The position numbers and the translations under genes were made by a program. The notes beneath the pieces are model-generated. The model was given only the letters and a program-made list of their open reading frames with translations, was not told where the DNA came from and ran no database searches. From Sulfurospirillum deleyianum DSM 6946 (GTDB taxonomy: Bacteria > Campylobacterota > Campylobacteria > Campylobacterales > Sulfurospirillaceae), in the NCBI RefSeq assembly GCF_000024885.1, contig NC_013512.1, forward strand, positions 682,001 to 746,000: a stretch of 64,000 nucleotides of DNA, given 5' to 3'. Of this stretch, positions 26,184 through 35,739 are shown piece after piece; position 1 is the stretch's first letter; each line of letters starts with the position of its first letter.

Positions 26184-26830
26184 AAAGAATAACAACGCTT
26201 TTAGTCTCACTCGCTTGTAGCATAAGCTTATATGCAGGTGATTTGCATGAGGGTGTCATTAAAGATGTCATTCACGGTGGCGGTTATACATACCTAGAAA
26301 TTGAGGATGCCAAAAAGAGTTATTGGATTGCTGTGGAGGGGGTAGATATTCCTAAAGGGTTGGAAGTACGTTTTCAAGAAGAGATGCGTGCAAAAGACTT
26401 TCATAGCAAATCGTTAAATCGTACCTTTGATGAGTTGATGTTCGCTTCAAATTTACAGCACCGCACCAATGTTTCTGAGAAAGGAAACTTAGAGCTTATA
26501 ACCGCAGTAGTCGAGCACTCTCCCTATCAAAAAGAGGGGTCGATGAGTGTCAAAGAGGTGTTACAAAAACGCCCAACTTTGAGTGGAAAAAGTGTTTCGG
26601 TCAGTGGAAAAGTCGTCAAAGCTTCACAAAATATTATGGGACGAAATTGGGTGCATATTCAAGATGGAACAGGCGAGGGAGGCGAAGTCGGACGTGTTGT
26701 GTTTACCTCAAAAGAATTACCTAAAGTAGGTGATATCGTAACAGCACAAGGCGTTGTCGCCATTGACAAAGATTTTGGTTCGGGATATATTTATAAGATT
26801 ATTGTAGAAAATGCTACTTTCCGTCAATAA
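26180..26830 (+). CDS. nrfJ: NrfJ-like periplasmic OB-fold protein
   Basis: 216 residues, overlapping nrfI by four bases (ATGA). A signal peptide (ITTLLVSLACSISLYAG) is followed by two similar beta-rich units: about 20-90 (VIKDVIHGGGYTYLEIED) and about 125-215 (SGKSVSVSGKVVKASQNI, NWVHIQDGTG, VGDIVTAQGVVA). The second looks like a tRNA-anti-type OB fold. Wolinella nrf clusters end in a gene of unknown function called nrfJ at this place, and this call follows position and size. A role in NrfA assembly is possible but unproven. Confidence 0.65.
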   Translation: MKRITTLLVSLACSISLYAGDLHEGVIKDVIHGGGYTYLEIEDAKKSYWIAVEGVDIPKGLEVRFQEEMRAKDFHSKSLNRTFDELMFASNLQHRTNVSEKGNLELITAVVEHSPYQKEGSMSVKEVLQKRPTLSGKSVSVSGKVVKASQNIMGRNWVHIQDGTGEGGEVGRVVFTSKELPKVGDIVTAQGVVAIDKDFGSGYIYKIIVENATFRQ

Positions 26831-26851
26831 ATCAATCGTGAAGAGGTGTCA

Positions 26852-27517
26852 ATGGCTTGTCTTGGATGTAACAAACGTGTCGCTTCGTTACCTATTTTTG
26901 ATTCATTAGCGCCTGAGGATATTGAGCATATCGCCTCTTTTTGTACGATAAAAGAGTATAAAAAAGGCGATGTGCTCTTCTATGAAAAGGATAGTAAAGA
27001 TGCTATCTATTGCATTATCGAAGGCTCTGTGAAGTTCTACAAAGTCGATCGTTTTGATAATGAAATCTTCCTCTACAAACTCTACTCAAACTCGCTTATT
27101 TTTAATGTTTCTAAATTGATTGATAGTTTTTTTATTAGCTGTTACGCCAATGCGGAGTTTTTAGAAGATAGTACGGTTTTATCGATTCAAAGTGAGCCTT
27201 TTCGTTTGATGATTTATGAAAATCACACGTTAATGCGAAAAATCTTAGAAGAGTCGTTTAAGATGGTACAGCAGATGCAGTGTATTATTAGTCGGGATGT
27301 GGTGTTTGATGGTACAGCAAAAGTAGCGCATATGTTAGTGAATGATCTTGATACTTTTAACAGTTTGAAAAAACATGAAATTGCTTATATGTTGCATATT
27401 CAGCCTGAAACACTCTCTCGCATTCTCAACAAACTGACCCGTAATAGTACGATTGAAATTGATAAAAACAATGTCGTGATTTTAAATGTGCAAGAACTAA
27501 AAGATATTTATGAATAG
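26852..27517 (+). CDS. Crp/Fnr-family regulator linked to nrf
   Basis: 221 residues. The ATG at 26852 follows AGAGGTG; a GTG two codons earlier is possible. The N-terminus MACLGCNKR carries a CxxC pair. A cyclic-nucleotide-type beta-roll (about 12-125) includes KKGDVLFYEKDSK and CIIEGSVKFYK, and a winged helix lies at about 165-215 (IAYMLHIQPETLSRILNKL). It lies 22 bases after nrfJ in the same orientation. Nss-type Crp/Fnr regulators control nrf and nap in Campylobacterota, so this is a good candidate for binding the TTGA-N6-TCAA-like sites at 21416 and 40483. Target assignment is inference. Confidence 0.8.
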   Translation: MACLGCNKRVASLPIFDSLAPEDIEHIASFCTIKEYKKGDVLFYEKDSKDAIYCIIEGSVKFYKVDRFDNEIFLYKLYSNSLIFNVSKLIDSFFISCYANAEFLEDSTVLSIQSEPFRLMIYENHTLMRKILEESFKMVQQMQCIISRDVVFDGTAKVAHMLVNDLDTFNSLKKHEIAYMLHIQPETLSRILNKLTRNSTIEIDKNNVVILNVQELKDIYE

Positions 27518-27526
27518 GCATAAACG

Positions 27527-28906
27527 ATGATTAAACCAACAACAATTAGCACAAAGATGCGTTTGGCAGGGGGACTGCTTTCATTTGTCATTATTTTTAT
27601 TATTGTTTTAACTGTAATGATGAATCAGATGAGTAAAAAAGATTCGTATATTATTAACATTGCGGGAAAACAGCGAATGCTTTCTCAAAAGATGAGTAAA
27701 GAGGCATTTTTTATCGTGCATCGACACTCGAATGATTTTCGAGAACTCAATACCGCTGTGAACCTTTTTGAAAGTAGTTTAAATGACCTTTTATATGGCA
27801 ACGAAGCCACAGGCATTTATGTCCCACAAAATGAGAACATTAAGTCAAAGCTAGAAGAGGTTATGGGATATTGGCGACCGTTTCGCATTCACATAGAAGA
27901 GCTAAAAAGCGACATACAGTCGGTTCGCCCCGATATGGAGATGTTAGCAGGGCGTATTGAAAAGTTACTCTTTCTCTCCGATAGGGTCGTTCAGCATATG
28001 GTCAGTGCAAATCTGAGCAATGTTCACATTGACCTCTCTGGTCGTCAGCGTATGCTCTCTCAGCGTATGGGACTTTATGTCAGTCGTTATTTAGGTACGG
28101 CTAATGCTCAGGATTTGTTGGTTTATGCAGACGCAAAAGCGTTGTATGAAAAGACCATTCAGGACTTTTTAGAAGACCCTGCGGTGAAAAAATCTCCTGA
28201 TGTCTATTCGATTGTGAAGGAAAATTATGCGTATTGGGAAGAGTATCGCGTTTTTTTAGAAAATTTGCTTGAAAAAGAGGCGCAAATCAATCGGCATTTG
28301 GCGTATATTTATGAGAAAAATATTCAGCTTTTAAATGCGATGGATGAAGCCGTTTGGCTCTATACTAACCACAGCGAAGAGAAGAATGATACCTTTTTAA
28401 AGTTCCAATATATTGGGCTTTTGGTCGGGATGATTATTATTTTGTACACGTTTGTGATGACGAAAGAGATTATTGAGCATCTGGAGCATTTTGTGAAAAA
28501 AGCCAAAGAGTTAGCGCAGGGTGATTTAAGTGTTATCACAAAGCAAAATGTTCATTTTTCAGAAGAGAGTGAAGATGAGCTTAAAGAGGCATCTTCTCAT
28601 ATTTCTCAGTTTGTTTATAAAGTCAATCAAGCGATGAAAGAGAGTGAAGATGCGCTGAAAAAAGCAGAAAGTGCTGTTTCTCAGCTTCAGCAAATTGCTT
28701 TAGATGTTGAAGATGCGATAGAAGAGATGGGCATTGATGAAAATGAAAAACGCCAGTTCGATAAAAATGTAAATGCCACGGAAGATATTGCGATTCAATC
28801 GGCTGAAAATTTGATTCATGTGAATAAAATGTTACAAAAGCTCAAAAAAAGTTTGAATCAAATGGTGGATCATTCTCCTGTGCAAGAGGAAAAAAAGGAA
28901 GCATAA
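27527..28906 (+). CDS. NarX/PilJ-type sensor protein lacking a kinase or MCP domain
   Basis: 459 residues: TM1 at about 15-35, a periplasmic part with two PilJ-like units, TM2 at about 287-307, a HAMP-like segment, and a cytoplasmic coiled coil (about 330-455) rich in Glu, Lys and Gln. Each PilJ unit begins with a near-copy of the nitrate/nitrite P-box seen in NarX and NarQ: GKQRMLSQKMSKEAFF near 45 and SGRQRMLSQRMGLYVS near 168. No histidine kinase or methyl-accepting hairpin is present. It starts ten bases after the Crp/Fnr gene, suggesting a nitrate/nitrite sensing partner for that regulator or for a separate kinase. Confidence 0.75.
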   Translation: MIKPTTISTKMRLAGGLLSFVIIFIIVLTVMMNQMSKKDSYIINIAGKQRMLSQKMSKEAFFIVHRHSNDFRELNTAVNLFESSLNDLLYGNEATGIYVPQNENIKSKLEEVMGYWRPFRIHIEELKSDIQSVRPDMEMLAGRIEKLLFLSDRVVQHMVSANLSNVHIDLSGRQRMLSQRMGLYVSRYLGTANAQDLLVYADAKALYEKTIQDFLEDPAVKKSPDVYSIVKENYAYWEEYRVFLENLLEKEAQINRHLAYIYEKNIQLLNAMDEAVWLYTNHSEEKNDTFLKFQYIGLLVGMIIILYTFVMTKEIIEHLEHFVKKAKELAQGDLSVITKQNVHFSEESEDELKEASSHISQFVYKVNQAMKESEDALKKAESAVSQLQQIALDVEDAIEEMGIDENEKRQFDKNVNATEDIAIQSAENLIHVNKMLQKLKKSLNQMVDHSPVQEEKKEA

Positions 28907-28979
28907 TTTTTACATGTAAAACCCTTTAAGCAAGAAAAATAGGCTAAAATAGCCCTTCGATTTTTAAAGGGAGTTTTTG

Positions 28980-29225
28980 ATGGATATTTATCATGTAATT
29001 GGCACATTAGGGATGGTGTTGGTGGTGTATGCTTACTTTTTGCTTCAATCCCATAAGGTAACAAGCCACGATGCGAAGTTTCAATACCTCAATCTCGTGG
29101 GTGCGATTTTACTGATTATTTCGCTTTGTTTTCATTTTAATTTAGGTTCTTTTCTCATTGAGGTATTTTGGATTGTGATTACGATTTATGGTATTTTAAA
29201 AAGGCGCCATCAAAACTCTCTTTAG
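28980..29225 (+). CDS. Small three-helix membrane protein
   Basis: The ATG at 28980 follows AAAGGGAG; a TTG codon earlier is in frame. 81 residues with three hydrophobic segments (about 5-22, 38-53, 56-72) and a basic tail LKRRHQ. It has the look of the CBU_0592-type small membrane proteins, which are of unknown function. Converges with lrgB, overlapping its end by four bases. Confidence 0.65.
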   Translation: MDIYHVIGTLGMVLVVYAYFLLQSHKVTSHDAKFQYLNLVGAILLIISLCFHFNLGSFLIEVFWIVITIYGILKRRHQNSL

Positions 29226-29932
29226 AAAAAATGAAGCGCTAGGGGAAGCAAGATGGCGATAGCAATGCCATTAAGTCCCATAGCCAGTGCTGCAAACGCA
29301 GCGGCTTTTTCACTGATTTCCACCGCACTCGATGTGCCTAGCGCATGAGCAATAAGTCCTAGAGAAAAGCCTTTAGCGGCATCACTTTTGATGCGAAACC
29401 ATTTAAAGATGATGTTCCCAAATAAAACACCCAAAAGTCCTGTAATCGCAATAAATCCAATAGACAAAGAGACCACAGCCCCAATATCTTGTGCGACAAT
29501 AATCCCAATAGGTGTGGTGATAGACTTCGTGGTCATGGAAAGCAGTGTGGTTTTGGAGGCATCAAGTAGCCATAAAATACCCAAAGCGCTTAGAATGGCA
29601 AAAAGTCCTCCTGCAAAAAGCGTGACCACAATCGGGAAAAAATAGGCTCGAATATAAGCGATATTTTTATAGAGTGGAAGGGCTAATGCCACGGTTGCGG
29701 GTCCTAGAAAAAAGTGTAATAAGTGGTTGGCTTTGAAATAAGTTTCAAATGAAACCCCGCTGAGCATTAAGGCTGGAATGAGAAGCATCAAAGCGATAAT
29801 CATCGGCTGAAAGAGGGCGTTTTTACCCATCTTTTCATAAAAAATAACCCCTAATTTATAAGTACTTAACGTGACAATAAGCCATGTGAGTGGGGTAGAA
29901 GAGATATAAGAAAGGAGGGCTTCAATGTTCAT
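29222..29932 (-). CDS. lrgB: LrgB/CidB-family membrane protein
   Basis: The ATG at 29930-29932 with AAGGA upstream is preferred over a frame start at 29953. About 236 residues with six to eight membrane helices and the family core TTKSITTPIGIIVAQDIGA and AKGFSLGLIAHALGTSSAVEISEKAAAFAALAMGLNG. LrgB works with LrgA, encoded just upstream with an 11-base overlap. The pair has been linked to holin-antiholin-like control of lysis and, in several bacteria, to pyruvate or glycolate export. Confidence 0.9.
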   Translation of the reverse strand: MNIEALLSYISSTPLTWLIVTLSTYKLGVIFYEKMGKNALFQPMIIALMLLIPALMLSGVSFETYFKANHLLHFFLGPATVALALPLYKNIAYIRAYFFPIVVTLFAGGLFAILSALGILWLLDASKTTLLSMTTKSITTPIGIIVAQDIGAVVSLSIGFIAITGLLGVLFGNIIFKWFRIKSDAAKGFSLGLIAHALGTSSAVEISEKAAAFAALAMGLNGIAIAILLPLALHFF

Positions 29933-30278
29933 GGTTTTGTTCCTTTTTAGCAATCAGACTATCCATAATCTTAGCACTCACGCCTAAAGAGATAAACGTG
30001 CCAATGACTAACGCACAGACAATGGCTAGTGCCTCATGTGCAATCGTATCAAACTGCGTGATAATACCAACACCTGAGGGCAAAATAAATAGCGGCAAAT
30101 AGCGAAGCAACCAAAAGACAGAGGTATCAAGCGCATGAAAACTTTGTTTGCGTAGTATTAAAAAAAAGAGCAAGAGCACCATCCCAATAATCGCCCCTGG
30201 AACCTTTAACATAAAGAGCTTTGCCAAACACTCACCCACAAACTGAAACACCAGCAGGGTTAAAATACCTTTTAACAT
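29922..30278 (-). CDS. lrgA: LrgA/CidA-family holin-like membrane protein
   Basis: The ATG at 30276-30278 with GAGGAT upstream is chosen over a frame start at 30320, which would add an untypical polar N-terminus. 118 residues with four membrane helices (MLKGILTLLVFQFVGECLA, VPGAIIGMVLLLFFLIL, FILPSGVGIITQFD, ALVIGTFISLGVSA), matching the LrgA length and signature. First gene of lrgAB. The upstream intergenic region holds a TTACATGTAA copy at 30349. Confidence 0.88.
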   Translation of the reverse strand: MLKGILTLLVFQFVGECLAKLFMLKVPGAIIGMVLLLFFLILRKQSFHALDTSVFWLLRYLPLFILPSGVGIITQFDTIAHEALAIVCALVIGTFISLGVSAKIMDSLIAKKEQNHEH

Positions 30279-30427
30279 GACTATCCTCACAGAAAAACTA
30301 AAGGGGCAATTATACTCCAAACTCTTAAATGAGGAGACAATCCACGCTTTACATGTAAAGTTCTCTTTTTGATTTTACGTATCTAAAAAAAACATTAAGT
30401 TTCTATGCTATTTTCATGCTACTCATT

Positions 30428-30459
30428 TTATGTAAGATTTTAACAGATCTCTTACATAA
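30428..30459. promoter_or_regulatory. Inverted repeat upstream of porin gene
   Basis: TTATGTAAGA (30428-30437) and TCTTACATAA (30450-30459) form a perfect 10-base inverted repeat with a 12-base spacer, centre-to-centre 22 bases (two helical turns). It lies about 60-90 bases before the porin start and may bind a dimeric regulator, or form a hairpin in the leader. Confidence 0.45.
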
Positions 30460-30520
30460 CTTTATTGATGGGACGACATTCGGTTGTGCAAGAAGGTTCA
30501 CACTTTAAAAAGGGGGATTT

Positions 30521-31876
30521 ATGAAATTGGTTAAACTTAGCGTGGCGGCTTTCGTAGTTGCTGGACTTGCGTCTAGCTTATTCGCAGCAGATACACTTGC
30601 TGATGCCTTCAAGAATGGAAAAGTAACCGGTGAATTAAGGGCTTGGTATTTTGATCGAGATACCGATGATAAAAATGATGGAACACTTGCCAAAGGTGAT
30701 GCCGACATTTTTTCAACAGGTTTGATGCTCAGTTACGTTACAGACTCTTTGTATGGGTTAAGTTTAGGTACAACCTTTCAAGGAAACTATGCTCCTTTTG
30801 CGAACAGTGACGCAAAAAATCTTTACGCAACCGATATGTACGGTTCAGGAGCCGTCCTCTCCGAAGCCTATATGACGTATACACTAGGAAAAACAACGGC
30901 TAAAGTAGGTCGTCAGTTTATTGCCAGTCCCTTGGTCAATAGCTCTGGCTCACGTATGATAAAAGAGGCGTTTCAAGCCGCCGTACTTATCAACACAGAT
31001 ATCCCCAACACAACCTTGGTTGCTGGATATTCGGATAAGTTTCAAGGTAGAACGTCTGATTATGATAGAAGTGTAGACGGTTCGGACTCACAAATGCCTA
31101 GCTTTAAAAAAGAAGCAGTCTTTTACGGAGCGGGTACATCAAGAGGTTCATTAGGCTCACCAGCAGGGGCTTCAAACGTTTTTGGATTTGATGGGGCATA
31201 CACGGCTGCTGTGATTAACAAATCTATCACCAATGTGACATTAACAGGTCAATACCTCTTTGTGAACGATGTGGAAGGAACCAACGGTGGCGATGCCAAT
31301 GTTTTCTATGCGGAGGGTAATTATGCGTTGCCTTTAAGCAGTATGAAATTGCTTTTAGATGCGACCTATCGTGGTTCAAGAACGTCGAATGCTACTTTTG
31401 ATAGTTTCCATGCTGAGGGCGATATGTATCAAGGACGTGTTGGATTTAGCGAGCTAGCAGGCTTTAAGGCGTCATTTGCGTACAGTACAGTATCCGATGA
31501 TCAATCAGTACTTTTAGGTGCGGGTAATGGACCTACCACGTATACTGCGCCACTGCTAAAAGGCGCTGAAGCAACTTCAGGTGCGGGAACAGATGCCTAC
31601 AAAGTTGAAGTAGGGTATGACTTCTCAAAAGTGGGTGTTGCAGGGCTTAAAGCCTTAGCGCAATACGTGAGAATTGATCAAGATAAAGTCACAACGGTCG
31701 TCCTTAATGGTGTCGCTGCTGATACTGAATCAACTTACTTTGAAGGACAAATTTCCTATGACCTTCCAACCATCAAGGGTTTAACACTTTCTTTGGAGTA
31801 TGAAGATGGTAAAGTGGAAGCCGCTTCAACTAAAAATACCAGCGATATGCGTTTTAGAGCCAATTATAAGTTCTAA
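30521..31876 (+). CDS. OprD-type outer-membrane porin
   Basis: 451 residues with a signal peptide (KLSVAAFVVAGLASSLFA) and the N-terminal motif DTLADAFKNGKVTGELRAWYFDRD. Repeated amphipathic strands follow (AYMTYTLGKTTAKVGRQFI, LKALAQYVRID, GLTLSLEYEDG), and the C-terminus is DMRFRANYKF, with terminal Phe. This is the common porin family of Campylobacterota. It provides passive entry of small solutes. The ribosome site AAAGGGGG precedes the ATG. A paralogue with the same N-terminal motif lies at 50180. Confidence 0.88.
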   Translation: MKLVKLSVAAFVVAGLASSLFAADTLADAFKNGKVTGELRAWYFDRDTDDKNDGTLAKGDADIFSTGLMLSYVTDSLYGLSLGTTFQGNYAPFANSDAKNLYATDMYGSGAVLSEAYMTYTLGKTTAKVGRQFIASPLVNSSGSRMIKEAFQAAVLINTDIPNTTLVAGYSDKFQGRTSDYDRSVDGSDSQMPSFKKEAVFYGAGTSRGSLGSPAGASNVFGFDGAYTAAVINKSITNVTLTGQYLFVNDVEGTNGGDANVFYAEGNYALPLSSMKLLLDATYRGSRTSNATFDSFHAEGDMYQGRVGFSELAGFKASFAYSTVSDDQSVLLGAGNGPTTYTAPLLKGAEATSGAGTDAYKVEVGYDFSKVGVAGLKALAQYVRIDQDKVTTVVLNGVAADTESTYFEGQISYDLPTIKGLTLSLEYEDGKVEAASTKNTSDMRFRANYKF

Positions 31877-31900
31877 TCAATACGCTTACATCTTTTCTAA

Positions 31901-31930
31901 AACAGTGGTAGTCATACCACTGTTTCTTCT
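31901..31930. terminator. Bidirectional terminator between porin and tonB
   Basis: AACAGTGGTA (31901-31910), loop GTCA, and TACCACTGTT (31915-31924) give a perfect 10-base stem. AA before and TCTTCTTAT after serve as tails in the two directions. It separates convergent porin and tonB genes. Confidence 0.85.
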
Positions 31931-32568
31931 TATCGTAAAAAGAATCCAACGGGTATAACAATCTCAAAAGAATCGTTTACTTGTGGAAACTCGGCTGACG
32001 CCTCTTTGATTAATTCAAGGCAGTAAGCATTAAGTAAAGCATGCTTGGATGGCGTTTTGATTTTAAGATGGGTGATGCCTTCTTTTGCATAGGTAAAACT
32101 GACCACGACTTCGCCCTCCATTCCTTCACGTTGTGCCCGTTTTGGGTAGTGTTTGTGTTGCATAATAGCTAAATGGATAGCATGATAAAGTGTCATTTCT
32201 CGCTCTATGTGACTCGTTACATGTAACGTTTCTTGCGTATCGTTTTGTAGGGCTTCTTGTGGCGCTTCCTCTTGGGGTTGTGTTATGGGTGCGGGAAGTG
32301 TTGTCGCCATAGGTTTTGAGATTTTCTGAGGCTTTGTGGGAAGTTTTGGAGTTATTTTAGGCTCTTTGGGTGTTCGTAGCGGTTGAGGTTTGGGTGATGC
32401 TTCGTGTGGTAGTGGAGGCGGTGGGGCAATGTGAATCGTTTGAATATCTAACGTCAATGAACTTGCTTTGTTTTGCACGGTTTTATCCGGCAAGTGTAGC
32501 TGATTTAAAAGGGCAAACAGGCTTACATGTAAAAAGAGTGAGAGGGCAAAAAAGGAGCAAAAACGCAT
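31930..32568 (-). CDS. tonB: TonB energy transducer
   Basis: The ATG at 32566-32568 is used; a TTG at 32589 would overlap exbD. About 212 residues: an N-terminal membrane helix (FFALSLFLHVSLFALL), a Pro/Lys-rich periplasm-spanning region (APPPPLPHEASPKPQPL) and a TonB C-terminal domain with YPKRAQREGMEGEVVVSFTYAKEG ending IPVGFFLR. It links the proton motive force, via ExbBD, to TonB-dependent receptors. Two TTACATGTAA copies (32217, 32523) fall in frame as Leu-His-Val. Confidence 0.88.
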   Translation of the reverse strand: MRFCSFFALSLFLHVSLFALLNQLHLPDKTVQNKASSLTLDIQTIHIAPPPPLPHEASPKPQPLRTPKEPKITPKLPTKPQKISKPMATTLPAPITQPQEEAPQEALQNDTQETLHVTSHIEREMTLYHAIHLAIMQHKHYPKRAQREGMEGEVVVSFTYAKEGITHLKIKTPSKHALLNAYCLELIKEASAEFPQVNDSFEIVIPVGFFLR

Positions 32569-32569
32569 T

Positions 32570-32950
32570 TTATTTTTTCTGAACAACAATGTTGATATGC
32601 GGATGATGGATACGTTTCAGTGCATCTACCACCTCGATAAACGTACCAAAAGCAGCTTTTGTATCGGCTTTTAAAATGAGTTCATCCTCTTTGGGAAGGC
32701 TCTTTAAGGTTTCATCCAATGCTTCCAGAGCTAAAGGATTTTCATCCCAGTAAAGTAGCCCATTTGCATCAATCACCACTTCATGCGAACGCTTTTGTGT
32801 GAGCGCTTCGTTTGTATCGGTTTTAGGAATATCCAAAACCAAAGAGCGATGCGCCATAAAGGTAGAAACACTTAAAACAATGGTGAGTAAAACCAGCATA
32901 ATATCAATAAAGGGGATAATATTCATCCCCTCAGGACGCTTAAGCCGCAT
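32570..32950 (-). CDS. exbD: ExbD, TonB motor subunit
   Basis: 126 residues with the family start MRLKRPEGMNIIPFIDIMLVLLTIVL, in which the membrane Asp needed for proton coupling is visible, and a periplasmic domain containing EALDETLKSLPKEDELILKAD. It overlaps exbB upstream by eleven bases and ends just before tonB. Confidence 0.92.
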   Translation of the reverse strand: MRLKRPEGMNIIPFIDIMLVLLTIVLSVSTFMAHRSLVLDIPKTDTNEALTQKRSHEVVIDANGLLYWDENPLALEALDETLKSLPKEDELILKADTKAAFGTFIEVVDALKRIHHPHINIVVQKK

Positions 32951-33368
32951 GTTGGTGTGCTTTCCAGTGGGCTATTAACACATCGCATTTTCGTAAACAC
33001 GCACTGTACGCCATCAAAGAAGGAATGGCAACCACCAGTCCTAACGCAGTTGCTTTCAGTGCCAAAGAGAGTCCTATGAGAATGACTTTACTTTCGATTT
33101 CACCTGCTTGCCCCATATCGTAAAAAGTAATCATAATGCCAATAACTGTTCCTAAAAGTCCAACATAGGGGGCATTTGAGCTAATGATGGAGAGTGCTGT
33201 AAGGTTTTTGGTCAGGTCATTTTCCAGTATTTCCATGACTCTATACATCGTGACATCCATACGGCGATAGAAAAACCATCGCTCAAGTGCGTAGGTAAGC
33301 GATAAGAGGCTCATAAGCCCCAAAATACCAAAAATAGCATAATCCACAATGAGCTTTATCTCTTCCAT
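32940..33368 (-). CDS. exbB: ExbB, TonB motor subunit
   Basis: 142 residues of the MotA/TolQ/ExbB family with three membrane helices. The core reads NAPYVGLLGTVIGIMITFYDMG and LALKATALGLVVAIPSLMAYSAC. It forms the proton channel with ExbD. The gene begins 12 bases after the end of the TonB-dependent receptor gene, so receptor and motor form one operon. Confidence 0.92.
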   Translation of the reverse strand: MEEIKLIVDYAIFGILGLMSLLSLTYALERWFFYRRMDVTMYRVMEILENDLTKNLTALSIISSNAPYVGLLGTVIGIMITFYDMGQAGEIESKVILIGLSLALKATALGLVVAIPSLMAYSACLRKCDVLIAHWKAHQHAA

Positions 33369-33380
33369 CGTTTACACTCC

Positions 33381-35562
33381 TTAGAATTTAAGTCCAACGC
33401 TAAGCATCACAGAGCGTGGAGCACCTTGGCTGTACGTGGTTGTACCTGTTTCATAATCACTCGCATTAATGACCGAGATATACTCTTTGTCGAAAATATT
33501 ATTGAGTTCAAGGCTTAGTTTCAGCGTGGATTTTTCATAGAAATTTTTCTGTGTGTAGATGGCTTTAAAATCCGCCAACCATGCCTCATCCACCTTTTCG
33601 GTGTTGGTAGCATTGCCATATCGCTCACCTAAAAAACGCACCATAGGAATCAATTCAAAATTGCCTATTTTATAGATAACCCCACTGCGTGCCATCCATT
33701 TTGGGGTATCGACCAACTGTTTGCCTTTGGTTTTCATCCCGATAATATCCTCATCATACGTAAAATCGGTGTAGGTTGGGTTGATAAAAAGGGTTGTGGT
33801 GTCGCTCATAAAGAGGTTAATCTCCGTCTCAATTCCATAACTCGTTGCTTTGCCCACATTTTGTTGGTAACTCAGCGTTGAATCTAAGGGATTGGTAATG
33901 GTGGTTAAAAGATTTTTATGTTTGCCATAAAAAAGTGTCGGTGCGATTTCTACTATCTCTCCTTTAAAGCGTACACCTACATCAAAATTGTGAGACTCTT
34001 CAATGCCATAGCCATCAAATAAATCTTGCGCATTCATGCCAATCGCCTGAAATTTTGCACGATTGTTCTGATAATAATTCACTAGAGGCATGTAAGAATA
34101 GGGACGAATAAAGTTTTTACCATAATTGGCATACGCTTGCCATGAGGCATCCATATCGTAGGAAACACCTAGCGTTGGAAGCCAAATGGTATGACTTTTT
34201 GCTTCCCTGTCTAAATCAGGTGTGCGAATCAAGTCATACGCAGGGGCTCCTCCACTGCGATAGCCTAGTGAATCAGAATCTTCAAAACGAAAATACTTTA
34301 ACCCCGCTTGCCAATGAAAATCCCCCTCATCGCCTGAAATGTTCGCATACGGACTGTGAATGTAGGTATCACCCGTGGTTGCCACAACGCCCATACCTGC
34401 ATAGGCTCCTGCTGTGGTGTAGTTTTTGGTTGAAATATCCATGGAGGAGCTTTCATAATGATACCCTAACGCCATTTTAAGGTGCTCTAATTTTGCATCG
34501 ACTTCACTGATCATGCCATAGCGCTCAATATCTCGCACACGTTCTTGAATCCGCCCACCACCGCTGGTGACTCCTTGTGAAATGACGCTATCTTCAAGGG
34601 CATAGTAGGGTTTAAAAATCAGCTCAAAGGTATCATCAATCTCGTAATTAATCACGGCAAAAAGATCATCGTTTTTATAACTTCCTTTGTTGTTTTTGTA
34701 GTAGTAAATATCCTGAGCAGGAACGCCTGTTAAAGCAGTGTTGTAGTCATTTTTATAGTTATGGCTTAGATTGCCATTAGAGATTTGAGCGTAACTAAGC
34801 GGTCGATAGAGATGCTGTTCTTGGTCGTTGTGGTTGTACCATACTTTCAAGGTTGCCTTATCGCCTAAGGGTTGAACCAACGAGACATTGCCATTGATTC
34901 TAGGACCTAACTCTCCTTCTCCTCGCCATTTATCTGCTGAGGCATAAGAGAGTGCGCCTGAAAAACGTGTGCCACTCTCATTGAGCGTGCCACTGTCCAG
35001 TCTAAAGTAGCTTTTGGTGTAATCCTCACTGCCTAGACTTTGTGCCACTTCAAAGCCAAATGCTTTTTGAGCCCATTTAGGATGCAAGGTAATAGCCCCT
35101 CCACGAGAACCAACCCCTGCGCCAATGTCAGAGGGAACACCGCCTTTGTACACCGATACAGAGTCCATATTTTCCATATCATACAGATAATCCCTCGGAC
35201 CTATGGGATTGCCACCATAGTTAGGAATGCCCTCAACGCTCAACGCACCCATAGAACTTTTAACCCCTCGCATACGCACGCTACTTTGTTCCACTGCTAT
35301 CCACATTTTCAACATTGACTCCAGGTAAAACACTGATAGCTTCATAAACACTGGTACTTGCTTTAACACCTTGAAGTTCAATCCCTTTAGATGTAACTTC
35401 ACTGCCTGTATAAACGCTTTCATTAGCTTGTTTGGTAGGGGTGATGAGTTTTTCAGCCTCAATGTTGACTGCTTCAAGCGTTTGCGCTGAGGCAACACTA
35501 GAGCAGAGCAGGGATGTGGCAACACACGAAAAAAGGCACTTTTTCTGACTACATGAGAACAT
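33381..35562 (-). pseudogene. TonB-dependent outer-membrane receptor, frameshifted
   Basis: A siderophore or vitamin type receptor of about 727 residues, split into two frames. The first (35562 down) has a signal peptide, a TonB-box-like segment LEAVNIEAEKL and the plug start YEAISVLPGVNVENVDSSG, then stops. The second resumes at QSSVRMRGVKSSMGALSVEGIPNYGG, continues through VSVYKGGVPSDIGAGVGSRGGAI and the barrel, and ends VMLSVGLKF. One extra G in the GG at 35291-35292 explains the break, since removing it restores DSSEQSSVRMRG. It may be a recent inactivation, phase variation or a sequencing error. The substrate is probably a ferric chelate but is not certain. Confidence 0.85.
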
Positions 35563-35739
35563 TAATTTCCTTTTAGTGTTTTTAAATCATACGAAATTAA
35601 ATAAAATATTATATAAAAGAGTATTTATTATTTATTAAATTTAAGTAATACTTTAGCGTTCATTTTTGTTTTATGATAAAACGCTCTGCTAACTCAAAGG
35701 AATTGGCACGGTTAATGAATAAAAAAGAGAGAAGTATCT

